NCBI GenBank assembly: GCA_905250025.1
Contig: CAJNOJ010000360.1
Span: 1 to 64,000 of the forward strand
DNA from: Adineta ricciae
Lineage: Eukaryota; Rotifera; Eurotatoria; Adinetida; Adinetidae
Direction: 5' to 3'
Length of the DNA: 64,000 nt
Shown: piece after piece, positions 30,983 through 42,167 of the stretch
Layout of the letters: the number at the start of each line of letters is the position of its first letter
Position numbering within the stretch: the first letter of the stretch is position 1
Notes under the pieces: generated by a model
Database searches by the model: none
What the model was told of the DNA's origin: nothing
The model's input: the letters and a program-made list of their open reading frames with translations, nothing else
Translations under genes and position numbers: made by a program

Positions 30983-31270
30983 ATGAAGCAGCTAATTTTG
31001 TTGTTTGTACTTGGATAGAAGTGCCTTCTGTCTCACATTTCTCTCTTTAAACAACTAATTGGATATATTAGATTCAATCCTACATATGATGTTAAACAGA
31101 ACGTTCAACTATCGTCTACTCAAACACTAGGAAAATCTCATGGTGAACGTCTCGTTCGACCAGTTGCACATTTTCAAGTGCAATGGACGATCTTTTTGGA
31201 ATGCACGAAACATAGTTCAATTCAGGGTTCGACATTTGTTCAATTACGAGAAAAGATACGTCGGTTTTGA
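30983..31270 (+). CDS. Small unknown protein, internally deleted form, haplotype II
   Basis: Model: exon 30983-31002 (MKQLIL) spliced with a GTTTGT donor to 31072-31270, 72 residues. The second exon is in frame with the longer haplotype I form (39009-39557) but lacks 261 bp (87 codons), including its hydrophobic segment. The C-terminal part (GERLVRPVAHFQVQWTIF) is well conserved between the copies. Function unknown. The start is uncertain because the first exon is only 20 bases. Confidence 0.4.
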
Positions 31271-31351
31271 AAAGCAAAACAATATTCTATCGACATCACA
31301 ATAAACACTATCTAAAAACTCCCGTTTGATCCATCTTGAGGGTGTGAGTAA

Positions 31352-31560
31352 GAATAGCTGCAAAACAATAAATATTCGTCATAACGTTGAAAACTGATCT
31401 GACTGTTGAATTACAGTCTTGGCCGTCGGAACTATGACAGAAAAGAACATTTTCATGTTTATTCATTTCTGGTTTTCATTAAGGTCATTTCGATAAGTAT
31501 GAGCGAGTAATAGAAAAGTCGTTACTACCAAGACGATGAATGCCATCCTCATTGAGACTA
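31352..31560. repeat. Dispersed ~200-bp repeat, copy b
   Basis: Second copy within haplotype II of the repeat at 26845. It begins near a TTGAGGGTGTGAG motif. Confidence 0.7.
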
Positions 31561-31814
31561 CTGAATTACTTAGAAGAAATCTTGCTTTCAAAGTCATCAA
31601 CGTATTAGAGATTTACTTGGTAATTCGTTGTTCATGAGAAGAAAAACAATACTTAGAATATCGAAACGGTTGATTATTATCATAGTGAGGACTCTTTTGA
31701 GAATATAGATTAAAATTTATGTCTAGCATGGAGCGTGCTATTTAATATTACTCTCTCTGTTCACACATTTATTTTCTGATATAAAAATGTTTCCATCGAA
31801 GTAGATTTATATAG

Positions 31815-33604
31815 TTACCACCATAGATAACTATTACAATAAGAAATCATGTTGATGGAAACTTCATCTTCTTGTCTAACTTCTTTGATAATATTGATTA
31901 ATTTTTCATCCCAAATGTCACTTGTACTTCGAATACATACCGAGTGCAAATAACGATTGTTTTCGTTTCCAGTTACTAAACACTTGAGAATTGATTGAAG
32001 TTCTTCTTGAGTTACACTTATAGTCAAATATTCCAATCGACGGAAAAACTTAAGCAACAATTGAACATCGTCGAGTGTGCACGATTGAATATTCACACAT
32101 TGAATTATGTTCTTACATGCAAATTCTTGAACATTGTCAAATGATTCGTTCGAGAACGAAGCTTGTTCATTGAATGACAAACATGGAAGTGTCAAATATT
32201 TGCAATTTGGAGTGAAAAGTAGCATTTTCGCCACGTTCGTAAAACAAATATAATCAGTGATCGTTATCTTCGTTATTCCAAATAGAGGAATGATATTGGT
32301 GGAGATTTTTGCAATGAAATCATGCGAGATGTCAAGATCTTTGCCGAAAGTGAGTTCAGTTGCATTCGGGATGTTAATTGAATGATTAGCAATGGCGAGT
32401 TCATGGTCGATATGAATATGACGAACCGAGTCGAAACGATTTTCTGAAGAACTACACTGACTCTCCACGCCTGTCAACGTATATTCTTTTCTCCTATAAA
32501 GTACAACATACTTTCATTCAAAACTGCCGGAAGTATGTTTGGTTTTACTTACCGGTACGGTTGTATGGAATAGAAAAGTGCTTCATTTGGGTATTCCGAG
32601 CAATAGTGTGTATGTGTAAAGAACCACTTTCGTTCTATCCAAAATAAACCTGTAAACGGCTCCATTAACTGCCGGCATTGAACAGGTCCAGATAGAAGTA
32701 TTGTGTGTTGAAGATCGAAGATGCGCAAGTTCGGCATGTGAGTTATGATTAGATGTTCCCATCTTTGCGCATTTGCAAATTGTCTATCCATATGTGTGGA
32801 AAGATGTAAAACTCGAAGATTGGTGAAAAAAAGTTTGAAAAATGGTTCGAATTCATCGAAATTAATGTACTTGAGTTTGAGCGAAACATGAGTAAGATCG
32901 TGCAATGTTAAGCGCAATGTTTCGCGATAGAAACTGAAGGTTGAAATGACGCATTTGATCGATAAACGACGAAGATGTGGCACATGGGATAAAAGACGCG
33001 CAAGTTCTTGAAGATATATGCAAGAATCAATAACCAAGTGTTCAATAGGACTCAGTATGTCACTTTCAGTCATGAGCAGACCGTGTGGTGTGTCGTCGGT
33101 ATCATTAATTGAAATTTTACAGTATTTCAATGATGATAAACGAAATATGCTATTGTAGATTAGATTTTTATCATAACATTTGTTAATCGAAGAAATAATT
33201 AATGTGGAAAGTTGCGGTAAGAGGGATAAATAATCGAAAAGTTCATGCGAATCTTTTATGTTCATATTGTTCAGATACAATGTTTCAAGTCGAGTGAATA
33301 ATGATGGATTTGGTATGAATGAAATAATTGAGTTGATGATTAATCGATTGGAGACATGAAGTGAACGAATTCGATCTGTATATAGTCCGAAAAATTCACG
33401 GTAACTCTCTTCAAATGATGCTCTTGACATTAAGCAGAAATTGACTTCGATTGGATCAGTCGACAAGGTAAAAAGATTTCGAAATCGTATGTTTAAGCTA
33501 CGAAATAACTTGTAAGCTTGATACATATCAATGTAGTCGAATATCTCATAGATGATTTCATTGGAAAGATGTTCAAAACAGGTTATCATTGGATTTTCAC
33601 TCAT
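31815..33604 (-). CDS. F-box protein with leucine-rich region, haplotype II
   Basis: Exons 33604-32553 and 32493-31815 (59-bp intron, phase 2) encode 576 residues. The N-terminus FEHLSNEIIYEIFDYIDMYQ, followed by an F..L...F pattern, is an F-box, the module that docks to Skp1 in SCF ubiquitin ligases. The rest is a long run of irregular Leu-rich units (LETLYLNNMNI, LSTLIISS, LRRLSIKC, LRVLHLS), probably an LRR-type substrate arm. The start follows the usual F-box position. Haplotype I has only the 5' portion (40102-40839) plus the 3' tip. Confidence 0.8.
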
Positions 33605-33903
33605 TGTGCTTAATGCTACAAAAAAAAAGAATTAATATTAAATGGATTAGTGGAAGTTTTCCTTTTACATTACGAAATGAGTATGGTTTATGTATAATGA
33701 TGTTATATTTTTGTTTTTATCCAATGATGAAGAAATACAAAAGAACGCTTTTTTAAATAATACATATATTATTTCGTTCTTTGCACATGACTCACGGATT
33801 TGTATTTTTCTTTCGTCGTGTTCTTCCTCGAAAGTTATAGCTACTAAAATACTTTATTAAGAAGAAAGATTTCTATAAGAAAATAATCGTTATTGGTCTC
33901 TTT
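33605..33903. other. Spacer between F-box and FkbM genes, haplotype II
   Basis: AT-rich, no gene. The haplotype I equivalent is 40840-41135. Confidence 0.5.
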
Positions 33904-34490
33904 TTAGCTTTTAGAAAATAATAAGTCCACTTGATCGCCACTACTCAACCGTCGTAGATCATTATCGGATATATACACTGGTACTGATTGCCATACTTTT
34001 CGTTCAAACAAGCTCGTTAATTGATCACTAACAATTCGAATTTTGTATCCACGAGAAACGAAGAACTTTAAATAATCATATGGATCACTTCTCTTCTCTC
34101 GCATCATTCGAGGACTGAATTCCGATACGATATGTCGAACTTCATACTTATCAAATAACCGAATGCCACTTTGTACTGCATATAATTCTGATCCTTCGAC
34201 ATCGATTTTCATCACATCGATATTTTGATTAACTAGAGTATCAAGTCGTGTACTATTAATAACTTGTCTGAGTGAATAACCTCTAGGTATACGTCCAATG
34301 GCCTCTTTCTCAGATGTGATGTCACATATCGTATGCCCATCACCGACATTGCCATTATCACTGTACAGTATACATAAGCTTGGTTTGACACCAAGACCAT
34401 TAGGATGTACAATAACGTTCTGTGATATTTTAGATGCTTGTAATGATGCTCTCAACAATTCTATATTACGACTCATTGGTTCTATGGCAA
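33904..34490 (-). CDS. FkbM-family methyltransferase, 3' part, haplotype II
   Basis: The C-terminal 195 residues of the protein found whole at 41136-42167. It carries VMKIDVEGSE, a hallmark of FkbM SAM-dependent methyltransferases. It is cut at the N at 34491 just upstream of MSRNIELL. The last 81 bases (34410-34490) are identical to 56745-56825, where the 5' part of this allele continues. Confidence 0.85.
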
Positions 34491-34491
34491 N
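34491..34491. other. Sequence join (single N)
   Basis: Joins the middle of an FkbM gene to the middle of an ARH exon. The two sides belong to different haplotypes. Confidence 0.9.
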
Positions 34492-35247
34492 CGCCTATGT
34501 GAGGAAATTGAGGAAATTATGCAAGGTTCATACAAGGGAAAAAGCGGATACGAAGAAGGAATCCGAGGCAAAGGATACATTGTCAACGCCCTAGAAGCTG
34601 CTCTGTGGGCCTTCTACAATGATAAGGGTTCGTTTAAAAAGGGTGCACTCGCTGCAGTGAACCTCGGCGATGATACAGATACAACCGCTGCGATCTATGG
34701 TCAATTGGCTGGTGCCTACTATGGCTTTCATGAACTACCAAAGAAGTGGACAAGTAAGGTCTATGCGAACAGTTTTCTGAAGTGCGTGAGCAAGTGGATA
34801 ACTTATGAAGGAAATAATTGGCGACCGGAACGATCGTTTGTGACAAGTTTGAGATCACCGTTTTCTCAAGCGAATGATTTTGTAACAACACGTCGTTCAG
34901 AGAACGCTGATACGAATGTCATGTCACATCCAACACCTGATACTGAAATGCTAAGAGAACCTCCGAAAGCACCGCTTATGTCGAAAAGATCCCAGCGAAC
35001 TCCAGAAGAAAAATCAAATAGAGATCTCGCACAGGAAAAAATTGTCGTGTCAAATGACGTATCAGAGAGTGGAACACCACGAAGATCCCATGGAAAGTCG
35101 CGTCCAGAAACGGGTCGTTCTAAATCCGTACGTGGTTCTCAGTCAAGATCTTTATCACAAATGAACAAGGACAGACCTATGAGTGCGTCGAAACCTCATC
35201 AATCCCCGGAACAAAATGAACACTTCACATATTTTCTCTCCCCCTGA
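34492..35247 (+). CDS. ART-ARH fusion, 3' part of the glycohydrolase, haplotype I
   Basis: Continues copy 1 after a missing stretch of about 0.7 kb. It carries [16 protein letters not shown], then [21 protein letters not shown], the C-terminal metal-binding signature of ARH/DraG enzymes, then a Ser/Arg-rich tail. The C-terminus differs from copy 2: a one-base shift near the end gives a tail of about 12 extra residues. It has no start codon of its own; the ATG at 34519 is internal. Confidence 0.8.
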   Translation, partial: RLCEEIEEIMQGSYKGKSGYEEGIRGKGYIVNALEAALWAFYNDKGSFKKGALAAVNLGDDTDTTAAIYGQLAGAYYGFHELPKKWTSKVYANSFLKCVSKWITYEGNNWRPERSFVTSLRSPFSQANDFVTTRRSENADTNVMSHPTPDTEMLREPPKAPLMSKRSQRTPEEKSNRDLAQEKIVVSNDVSESGTPRRSHGKSRPETGRSKSVRGSQSRSLSQMNKDRPMSASKPHQSPEQNEHFTYFLSP

Positions 35248-35850
35248 ACTATTTAAATCGCGGTTAATTTTTTACCACTATATCATGAATAAACCAGAAC
35301 ATATCTAAGTATAATAACTTGTTTCTGTGTAAAGACGCGACTGATACAGTAACTAGATCAAAACAAATAATGTAAACCACCTTCATATTAAGTAGAGAAT
35401 GTGTGCTTCGCATTGAAAACAGCGTCGTTAGCTTTGTTAACTCAGTCGCTATTCAATTTGAAAATATAGATGAGTCATTTAGCGAAGATATTCTCTTCCA
35501 CAGATTTATTTTGAACAAGCTACCCGAGATATGTCAAGCTTTGCACTTTAATGGATGCTCTTTTAATCTACGTTTATAACTAGCAGTAGAATAAGTTAAT
35601 TATCCTTCCCTGCATGTCACTCTTCGAGAACGAGTATAATAAAGAGATTTATATGAATTTTATACATCCGTTAAACATAATGTTTTCCAACAGACAGCAT
35701 CATTCATTGCGACTCGATGAACACGGAGAGAGAAATTTGAGGTATTTTTTCATATAGAAAAGAAAGCCAAATAGTTCAAAATCGATATCTGTGCACAAGG
35801 ACGATTTTTTCCCGATAAAATCCATCATTTTCTTATTCCATACGACACAA
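35248..35850. other. Intergenic spacer before the 7TM receptor, haplotype I
   Basis: Counterpart of 25162-25793. No gene is recognised. Confidence 0.45.
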
Positions 35851-36789
35851 ATGGCATCATTAGCTACCATAACACCTATTTTCAGCATTACCAGCTACTT
35901 CGCAATCTTAATCTTCGGAACAGTCGGAAACATTCTGAATCTTACCACGTTACTATCCAAAGATTTCCGAACAAAATCATGTCTGTTCTACATGATATGT
36001 GCTTCGTCACTCGATTTATTCTTCAGTAGTTTTGGCATTATACTTCGCTTTTCCACGGAATACTTTGGAAACAATTCGAGTCTAATCATTCGTGGTGTTT
36101 GCAAAGCACGTGCGTACTTTCTCGTTTGCCTGCCTGCAATGGCGTCTACATGTATCCTATTAACAACATTTGATCGATGTATATCGACATTAGCAAATGC
36201 TCGCTGGCAACAGCTGACTTCAATTTGGTTTGCTAAACGCCTATTCATCATAACTATGCTTTTTCTTTTGACTTCGAGTGTTTTTCATTTGATCATATTC
36301 GATATTCGAAACGGTGTATGCGCACCGTCATCTAGTTTCGAGACGATTTTAGTCGCTGTGTATGGCAATATCTTCGCTTTTCTTATTCCTAATGGTGGAG
36401 TATTGTTTTTTGGTAGTTATACATGGATTAATTTGAGACAATTAAGAAGTCGAATCGATCCAGTTTGTGCCTCAAATGCACAATCACGATCTGCTCGACG
36501 AATGGATCGACAAATGTTCTGTTTAACATTTGCGCATGCATCATTTTCGACTGTGCTGAGTCTACAACGAGGTTTTACATATACATACACTGTAATTACT
36601 AGTTCGGCACAGAAGAGCGTTGAACGACAACAAATCGAATATCTTATTCTGCAAATAAGCGTTATTTTATATTATGTGAACTTTGGTGTAGCTTTCTATG
36701 TGAATTACGCTTTCAGTATGATGTTTCGAAAAAAAGTCCACAGATCTGTTCGTTTATTTATGAAGAGATGCTTAAATATTCATGAATAA
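35851..36789 (+). CDS. Rhodopsin-like 7TM receptor (rotifer type), haplotype I
   Basis: 312 residues, allelic to 25794-26732, with the same FDRC in place of DRY and the same seven hydrophobic segments. The frame is open upstream to 35791, but the first ATG shared by both copies is 35851. Amino-acid changes are scattered and mostly conservative, so both alleles look functional. Confidence 0.85.
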   Translation: MASLATITPIFSITSYFAILIFGTVGNILNLTTLLSKDFRTKSCLFYMICASSLDLFFSSFGIILRFSTEYFGNNSSLIIRGVCKARAYFLVCLPAMASTCILLTTFDRCISTLANARWQQLTSIWFAKRLFIITMLFLLTSSVFHLIIFDIRNGVCAPSSSFETILVAVYGNIFAFLIPNGGVLFFGSYTWINLRQLRSRIDPVCASNAQSRSARRMDRQMFCLTFAHASFSTVLSLQRGFTYTYTVITSSAQKSVERQQIEYLILQISVILYYVNFGVAFYVNYAFSMMFRKKVHRSVRLFMKRCLNIHE

Positions 36790-37731
36790 ATAAAACATCT
36801 AAGAAATTTCTACTTCTATAGATTAAAAAAAAACTGTTTTCATCTGTGCTTGTTTGGAGGACAACCTCTGTTATAAAGAGCGAGGACCAAGGCGTGAGAG
36901 TGTGAGTGAGAATAGCTGCAAGACGATAAATATTTGTCATAGCGTTGAAAACCGATCTGACTGTTGAATTACAGTCTTGATCGTCGGACCTATGATAGAA
37001 AAGAATATTTTCATGCTCATTCACTTGTGATTTTCATTAAGGTCATTTTGATAAGTATGAGTGAGAAATAGAAAAGTCGTTACTACCAAAACGATGACCG
37101 ACGTCCTGATTGAAACTGCTCTCTTTTCTCAATAGCAACGAACAGATTATTCTCTACTATGAAGTATCTTACCTGCGATTGAGTATCTCTATCAATAACA
37201 AAACAAAAAAATATCACTATTGTCATCTTTTTCTACATAGCGTTAGTGAAGTATGTTAAACTTAGATCGTAGTTCTCTTCGATCCTATGACAGTATGCTT
37301 CAACTGCCTTTTTGCCGTGTTTACTTTCGCAACGCATTTTTATTGGACTCCTTGCTAGGTATGCATTCGCGTGAAGTAGAACACTTGTGTTACGAATGAT
37401 TACTGGTCGGTAAACAGAAAGGAAACTATATGTCTCGCTGGTAATGGAATGATGCGTCGTTTTGGCATATACTTTTCATGCCATCTGTACCTGATATACA
37501 TACGCACGGTGACATAGATAGAATCAAGACAAAATACAACATGAACTTCATGATTTTTTTTAAATTTCGTTGTAATCATCTATGCAACATGCCATCTAAT
37601 GACGTGCTTTAACTCAAAATCAAAAGTAGTTTCATCATCAATTTGCACAAGATCAGTATAATTCTTCTCTCATCAGACAAACAACTTTGTTCCTCAGTGT
37701 GAATACAATTGCATAAAATTCACTTTTATTC
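36790..37731. other. Spacer between 7TM receptor and NADAR, haplotype I
   Basis: Counterpart of 26733-27680, including the dispersed repeat at about 36895-37100. No gene is seen. Confidence 0.5.
36895..37100. repeat. Dispersed ~200-bp repeat, copy c
   Basis: Allelic to copy a (26845) and similar in sequence to copies b and d. Confidence 0.7.
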
Positions 37732-38438
37732 ATGAATTCTAATGACAAGCAGTCGAAATCTGCACTGACACAGGTTGAAACTGAACTCATGGACCGTGTC
37801 CATTCGTATTTTTCCAATCATGATCCTGAAAGATTTTATTTCGTCTACGCGACTGAAACACCATTCAGTAATGTTCATCCTTGTTCAATCACTGATAGAA
37901 ATCTCAAGTTTCATTCAAGTGAACAATATATGACGTGCCAGAAAGCGAGTAAATAAATATTGTACTAATCGATGAAAACCAGTCTTAACATCATTGAATT
38001 TCAGGAGTGTTTAACGATGAAAATATGGCTCGAAAAATTCTCAGAGCTGAAACACCTGGCAAGTGTAAAGCATTAGGACGTGCAGTGAAAAACTTCGATC
38101 AACAAATCTGGCATGAAAATCGTACGCGAATTGTTTCTGATGCAGCCTGCTTCAAAGTAAGATTGCCGTTCACGGAAGGATAAAACTCAGTAGAATTTGT
38201 ATTTTAGTTTACACAAAATGAACAATTGAAATGAGCACTGTTGACACATCACCATTGCTTGTTTGTAGAAGCAGCAGCAAACGATTGCATTTGGAGTGTT
38301 GGTTTACGTGAAACAGATCTATTAGTAAAAACACGTGCCAGTTGGCGAGGACTTAATCTTTTAGGTTATATATTCTTACTGATATTGCACATCGAATCTA
38401 TGAGGAAGACAACATATCATCGATGCAGTTATGAATAG
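37732..38438 (+). pseudogene. NADAR-family gene with premature stop, haplotype I
   Basis: Exons 37732-37948, 38005-38156 and 38208-38438. Exon 1 gives RFYFVYATETPFSNVHPC and HSSEQYMTCQKA, with the conserved Glu kept. Exon 2 gives KILRAETPGK, ALGRAV and a W..R stretch. Exon 3 is hit by TGA at 38232 (CGA in the other copy) before the C-terminal WRGLNLLG part. Frames are otherwise intact, so this allele is broken by one point mutation while haplotype II has three frameshifts. Family role: removal of ADP-ribose from nucleic acid or related NAD-derived adducts. A readthrough or truncated product cannot be excluded. Confidence 0.75.
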
Positions 38439-38558
38439 ATTATATTTAACTACTTAATGAGAAAGAATACATGTTATCACAGTTTGGCTTTTTCCAACTT
38501 CACTCGTTTCTCTCTGATAATTTTGTAAGAGATATGACTCATGATAGAAACAGTAAGT

Positions 38559-38795
38559 TTAAAACTGTTTTATTGATTCATGCAAAAAATATATGTATGG
38601 ATGAATCCTAATGTTTAAAATATGATTGTACCATTCGAGAAGGCGAGTCAAGAAAAGACTACACCATTGAGCCGTTTGATAAAATTCGAACTTAACTAAC
38701 AACCAAAAAAACCATTGTACAGGTTTCGTAATAACATGCATCACACTATGAGAATATGTTCCATAACACGAAGCTATTAGATCATTGACCACAAC
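38559..38795 (-). CDS. Hint-domain protein, 3' part, haplotype I
   Basis: The last 78 residues or so, nearly identical to the copy at 28505, including NDLIASCYGTYSH. It is cut by the N at 38796. The missing 5' part lies over the poly-Thr and AT repeats of the other haplotype, which probably caused the assembly break. Confidence 0.8.
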   Translation of the reverse strand, partial: VVVNDLIASCYGTYSHSVMHVITKPVQWFFWLLVKFEFYQTAQWCSLFLTRLLEWYNHILNIRIHPYIYFLHESIKQF

Positions 38796-38796
38796 N
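38796..38796. other. Sequence join (single N)
   Basis: Skips the equivalent of about 28741-30770 (2 kb): most of the Hint gene and all of the U-box gene are absent from haplotype I here. Confidence 0.85.
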
Positions 38797-39008
38797 GCAG
38801 CACATAGTAATCGGTGATAGATGTCAAACCATCACATAGTTAGAATAAAAATTATTCTTATGTATTTATTAAGCAACTTTCCGAGTAAAATCAAAGTATA
38901 TAGAAAAAATATATAAGCATCTATCTTGCAGTTACATATGACAGCAAACTTAGTCGGTCGACCTAATGTAATCCGATCCGTAATCAGCGAAATTCCTAAC
39001 TTGAAAAG

Positions 39009-39557
39009 ATGAAGCAGCTAATTTTGTTGTTTGTACTTGGATAGAAGTGCTTTCTGTCTCACATTTCTCTCTTTAAACAACTAATTGGATATATTAGATT
39101 CAATCCTACATATGATGTTAAACAGAGCGTTCAACTATCGTCTACTCAAACATTAGGAAAATCTCTTGTGTATCAGTTTTTAAATACAATCGCATATGAT
39201 GCCACAAATGTCTTGGTAAAGTTAACGAACTATGGAATAAGCTGTCTGGCAAATGTGACCGCGACAGCATCCGAAGTTATGCAGTCCAAAGACTATTTGG
39301 AAAAATCTGCTGTCTGGGCATATACTGTAGTTATTGTACTCGCTTGGGAAATCTATTCGAAAGGTTCTAAACCTATGATTCATCAAGTTGGCACATATTC
39401 TGATGACAATGATCGGCGCATGCTAGCTGGTGAACGTCTCGTTCGACCAGTTGCACATTTTCAAGTGCAATGGACGATCTTTTCGGAATGCACGAAACAC
39501 AATTCAATTCAGGGTTCGACATTTGTTCAAGTACGAGAAAAGATACGTCGGTTTTGA
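39009..39557 (+). CDS. Small unknown protein, long form, haplotype I
   Basis: Model: exon 39009-39028 plus 39098-39557, 159 residues. The body carries a hydrophobic segment (SAVWAYTVVIVLAWEIYS) and an amphipathic stretch before it, so a membrane association is likely. The conserved C-terminus is GERLVRPVAHFQVQWTIF and a basic end. It compares in frame with 31072-31270, which lacks 87 internal codons. No family recognised. The ATG at 39009 depends on a very short first exon; translation from another start is possible. Confidence 0.5.
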
Positions 39558-39629
39558 AAAGCAAAACAATATTCTATCGACATCACAATAAACACTATCT
39601 AAAAACTCTCTTTTGATCCATCTTGAGAG

Positions 39630-39780
39630 TGTGGATGAGAATAGCTGCAAAACGATAAATATTCGTCATAACGCTGAAAACTGATCTGACTGTTGAATTA
39701 CAGCCTTGGTCGTCGGAACGATGGCAGAAAAGAACATTTTCATGTTTATTCATTTCTGATTTTCATTAAGGTCATTGAGA
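39630..39780. repeat. Dispersed ~200-bp repeat, copy d
   Basis: Allelic to copy b (31352) but shortened at its right end, passing directly from TCATTAAGGTCATT into sequence found about 80 bp further on in copy b. Confidence 0.65.
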
Positions 39781-40100
39781 CTACTGAATTACTTAGAAGA
39801 AAACTTCCTTTCAAAGTCATTAACGTATTAGAGATCTACTTGGTAATCCATTGTTCATGAAAAGAAAAACAATACTTAGAATATCGAAACGATTGATTAT
39901 GATCATAGTGAGAACTCTTTTGAGAATATAGATTAAAATTTATGTCTAGCATGGAACGTGTTATTTAATATTACTCTCTCTGTTCACACATTTATTTTCT
40001 GATATAAAAATATTTCCATCGAAGTAGATTTATATAGTTACCACCATAGATAACTATCACAATAAGAAATCATGTTGATCGAAACTCACTCTTCTTGTCT

Positions 40101-40101
40101 N
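40101..40101. other. Sequence join (single N)
   Basis: About 1 kb of the F-box gene (equivalent of 31881-32866) is missing here. The flanks are the 3' tip and the 5' part of the same gene. Confidence 0.85.
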
Positions 40102-40839
40102 GTACTTGAGTTTGAGCGAAACATGAGTAAGATCGTGCAATGTTAAGCGCAATGTTTCGCGATAGAAATTGAAGGTTGAAATGACGCATTTGATCGATAA
40201 ACGACGAAGATGTGGCACATGGGATAAAAGAAGCGCAAGTTCTTGAAGATATATGCAAGAATCAATAACCAAGTGTTCAATAGGACTCAGTATATCACTT
40301 CCAGTTATGAGCAGACCGTGCGGTGTGTCGTCGGTATCATTAATTGAAATTTTACAGTATTTCAATGATGATAAACGAAATATGCTATTGTAGATTAGAT
40401 TTTTATCATAACATTTGTTAATCGAAGAGATAATTAATGTGGAAAGTTGCGGTAAGAGGGATAAGTAATCGAAAAGTTCATGCGAATCTTTTATGTTCAC
40501 ATTGTTCAAATACAATGTTTCAAGTCGAGTGAATAATGATGGATTTGGTATGAATGAAATAATTGAGTTGATGATTAATCGATTGAAGACATGAAGTGAA
40601 CGAATTCGATCTGTATATAGTCCGAAAAATTCACGGTAACTCTCTTCAAATGATGCTCTCGACATTAGGCAGAAATTGACTTCGATTGGATGAGTCGATA
40701 ACATAAAAAGATTTCGAAATCGTATGTTTAAGCTATGAAATAACTTGTAAGCTTGATATATATCGATGTAGTCGAATATCTCATAGATGATTTCATTGGA
40801 AAGATGTTCAAAACAGGTTATCATTGGATTTTCACTCAT
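40102..40839 (-). CDS. F-box protein, 5' part, haplotype I
   Basis: First 246 residues of the allele of 31815-33604, with F-box FEHLSNEIIYEIFDYIDIYQ and the first Leu-rich units. It is interrupted by the N at 40101. The last codons of the gene are still visible at about 40037-40100, where a stop-proximal stretch matches 31815-31881. Confidence 0.8.
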
Positions 40840-41135
40840 TGTGCTTGATGCTACAAAAAAAAAGAATTAATATTAAATTGATTAATGGAAGTTTTTCTTT
40901 TACACTACGAAATGAGTGTGGTTTATGTGTAATGATGTTATATTTTTGTTTTTATCCAATGATGAAGAAATACGAAAGAATGCTTATTTAAATCATATAT
41001 TTATTATTTCGTTCTTCGTACATGACTCACGGATTTGTATTTTTTTCTTCGTCGTGTTTCTCCTCGGAAGTTAGACTAAAATACTTTATTAAGAAAAAAG
41101 ATTTCTATAAGAAAATGATTGTTATTGGCCTCTTT
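40840..41135. other. Spacer between F-box and FkbM genes, haplotype I
   Basis: AT-rich; counterpart of 33605-33903. No gene. Confidence 0.5.
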
Positions 41136-41991
41136 TTAGCTTTTCGAAAATAATAAGTCCACTTGATCGCCATTGCTTAACCGTCGTAAATCATTATCAG
41201 ATATGTACACTGGTACTGATTGCCATACTTTTCGTTCAAACAAGATCGTTAATTGATCGTTAACAATTCGAATTTTGTATCCACGAGAAACGAAGAACTT
41301 TAAATAATCATATGGATCACTTCTCTTCTCTCGCATCATTCGAGGACTGAATTCCGATACGACGTGTCGAACTTCATACTTATCAAATAAACGAATGCCA
41401 CTTTGTACTGCATATAATTCTGATCCTTCGACATCGATTTTCATCACATCAATATTCTGATTAACTAGAGTATCAAGTCGTGTACTGTTAATAACTTGTC
41501 TGAGTGAATAACCTCCAGGTATACGGCCAATGGCCTCTTTCTCGGATGTGATGTCACATATCGTATGCCCATCACCGACATTACGATTATCACTGTAGAG
41601 TATACACACGCTTGGTTTGACACCAAGACCATTAGGATGTACAATAACGTTCTGTGATATTTTAGATGCTTGTAATGATGCTCTCAACAATTCTATATTA
41701 CGACTCATTGGTTCTATGGCAATGACTTCATGACCAAGTGTTGCCATGACTAAAGTGAACCATCCAATGTTAGCACCAATGTCTAAGAAAACAGCAGGCT
41801 TCGACGGAGCGCCAGCTAGAAGAGATGCCATTAGTCTAGTTTGATGTGGCATCCATGAATGAGAACTCGCAATAGAATTAGAAACGATATCGTTGGATAA
41901 CAGATGGATACAGAAAGAACGAGAACCAAGAAAACTTGTCTGAATAGCGTTTTTACTTCTAAGACACGGATAGACTCGTTTTGTATCCTGT

Positions 41992-42023
<32 letters not shown>

Positions 42024-42167
42024 TGTTGTTGTTGTTGTTGTTGACGGTATGATCCGGAATAATAGTCCTTGTTCTTGAGTGAATAGAAATTTCGTAGCCA
42101 ATATCGTAAATAATAAAACTAGAAAGAATATTCTTTGCCGAACGGAACAAGTAAAAAATTGCTTCAT
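41136..42167 (-). CDS. FkbM-family methyltransferase, type II membrane form
   Basis: 343 residues. A short basic N-terminus (MKQFFTCSVRQR) precedes one membrane anchor (IFFLVLLFTILATKFLF), then a poly-Thr stalk encoded by a trinucleotide repeat, then the catalytic domain. SAM-binding motif I is VFLDIGANIGWFTLVMA, and FkbM motifs continue with EVIAIEP and VMKIDVEGSE. The layout is that of Golgi-resident sugar-modifying enzymes, so methylation of glycans is the likely role (inference). The poly-Thr length differs from the copy at 56745. It is single-exon. It sits head to head with the PqaA/AprA-like gene across a 1.5-kb spacer. Confidence 0.85.
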
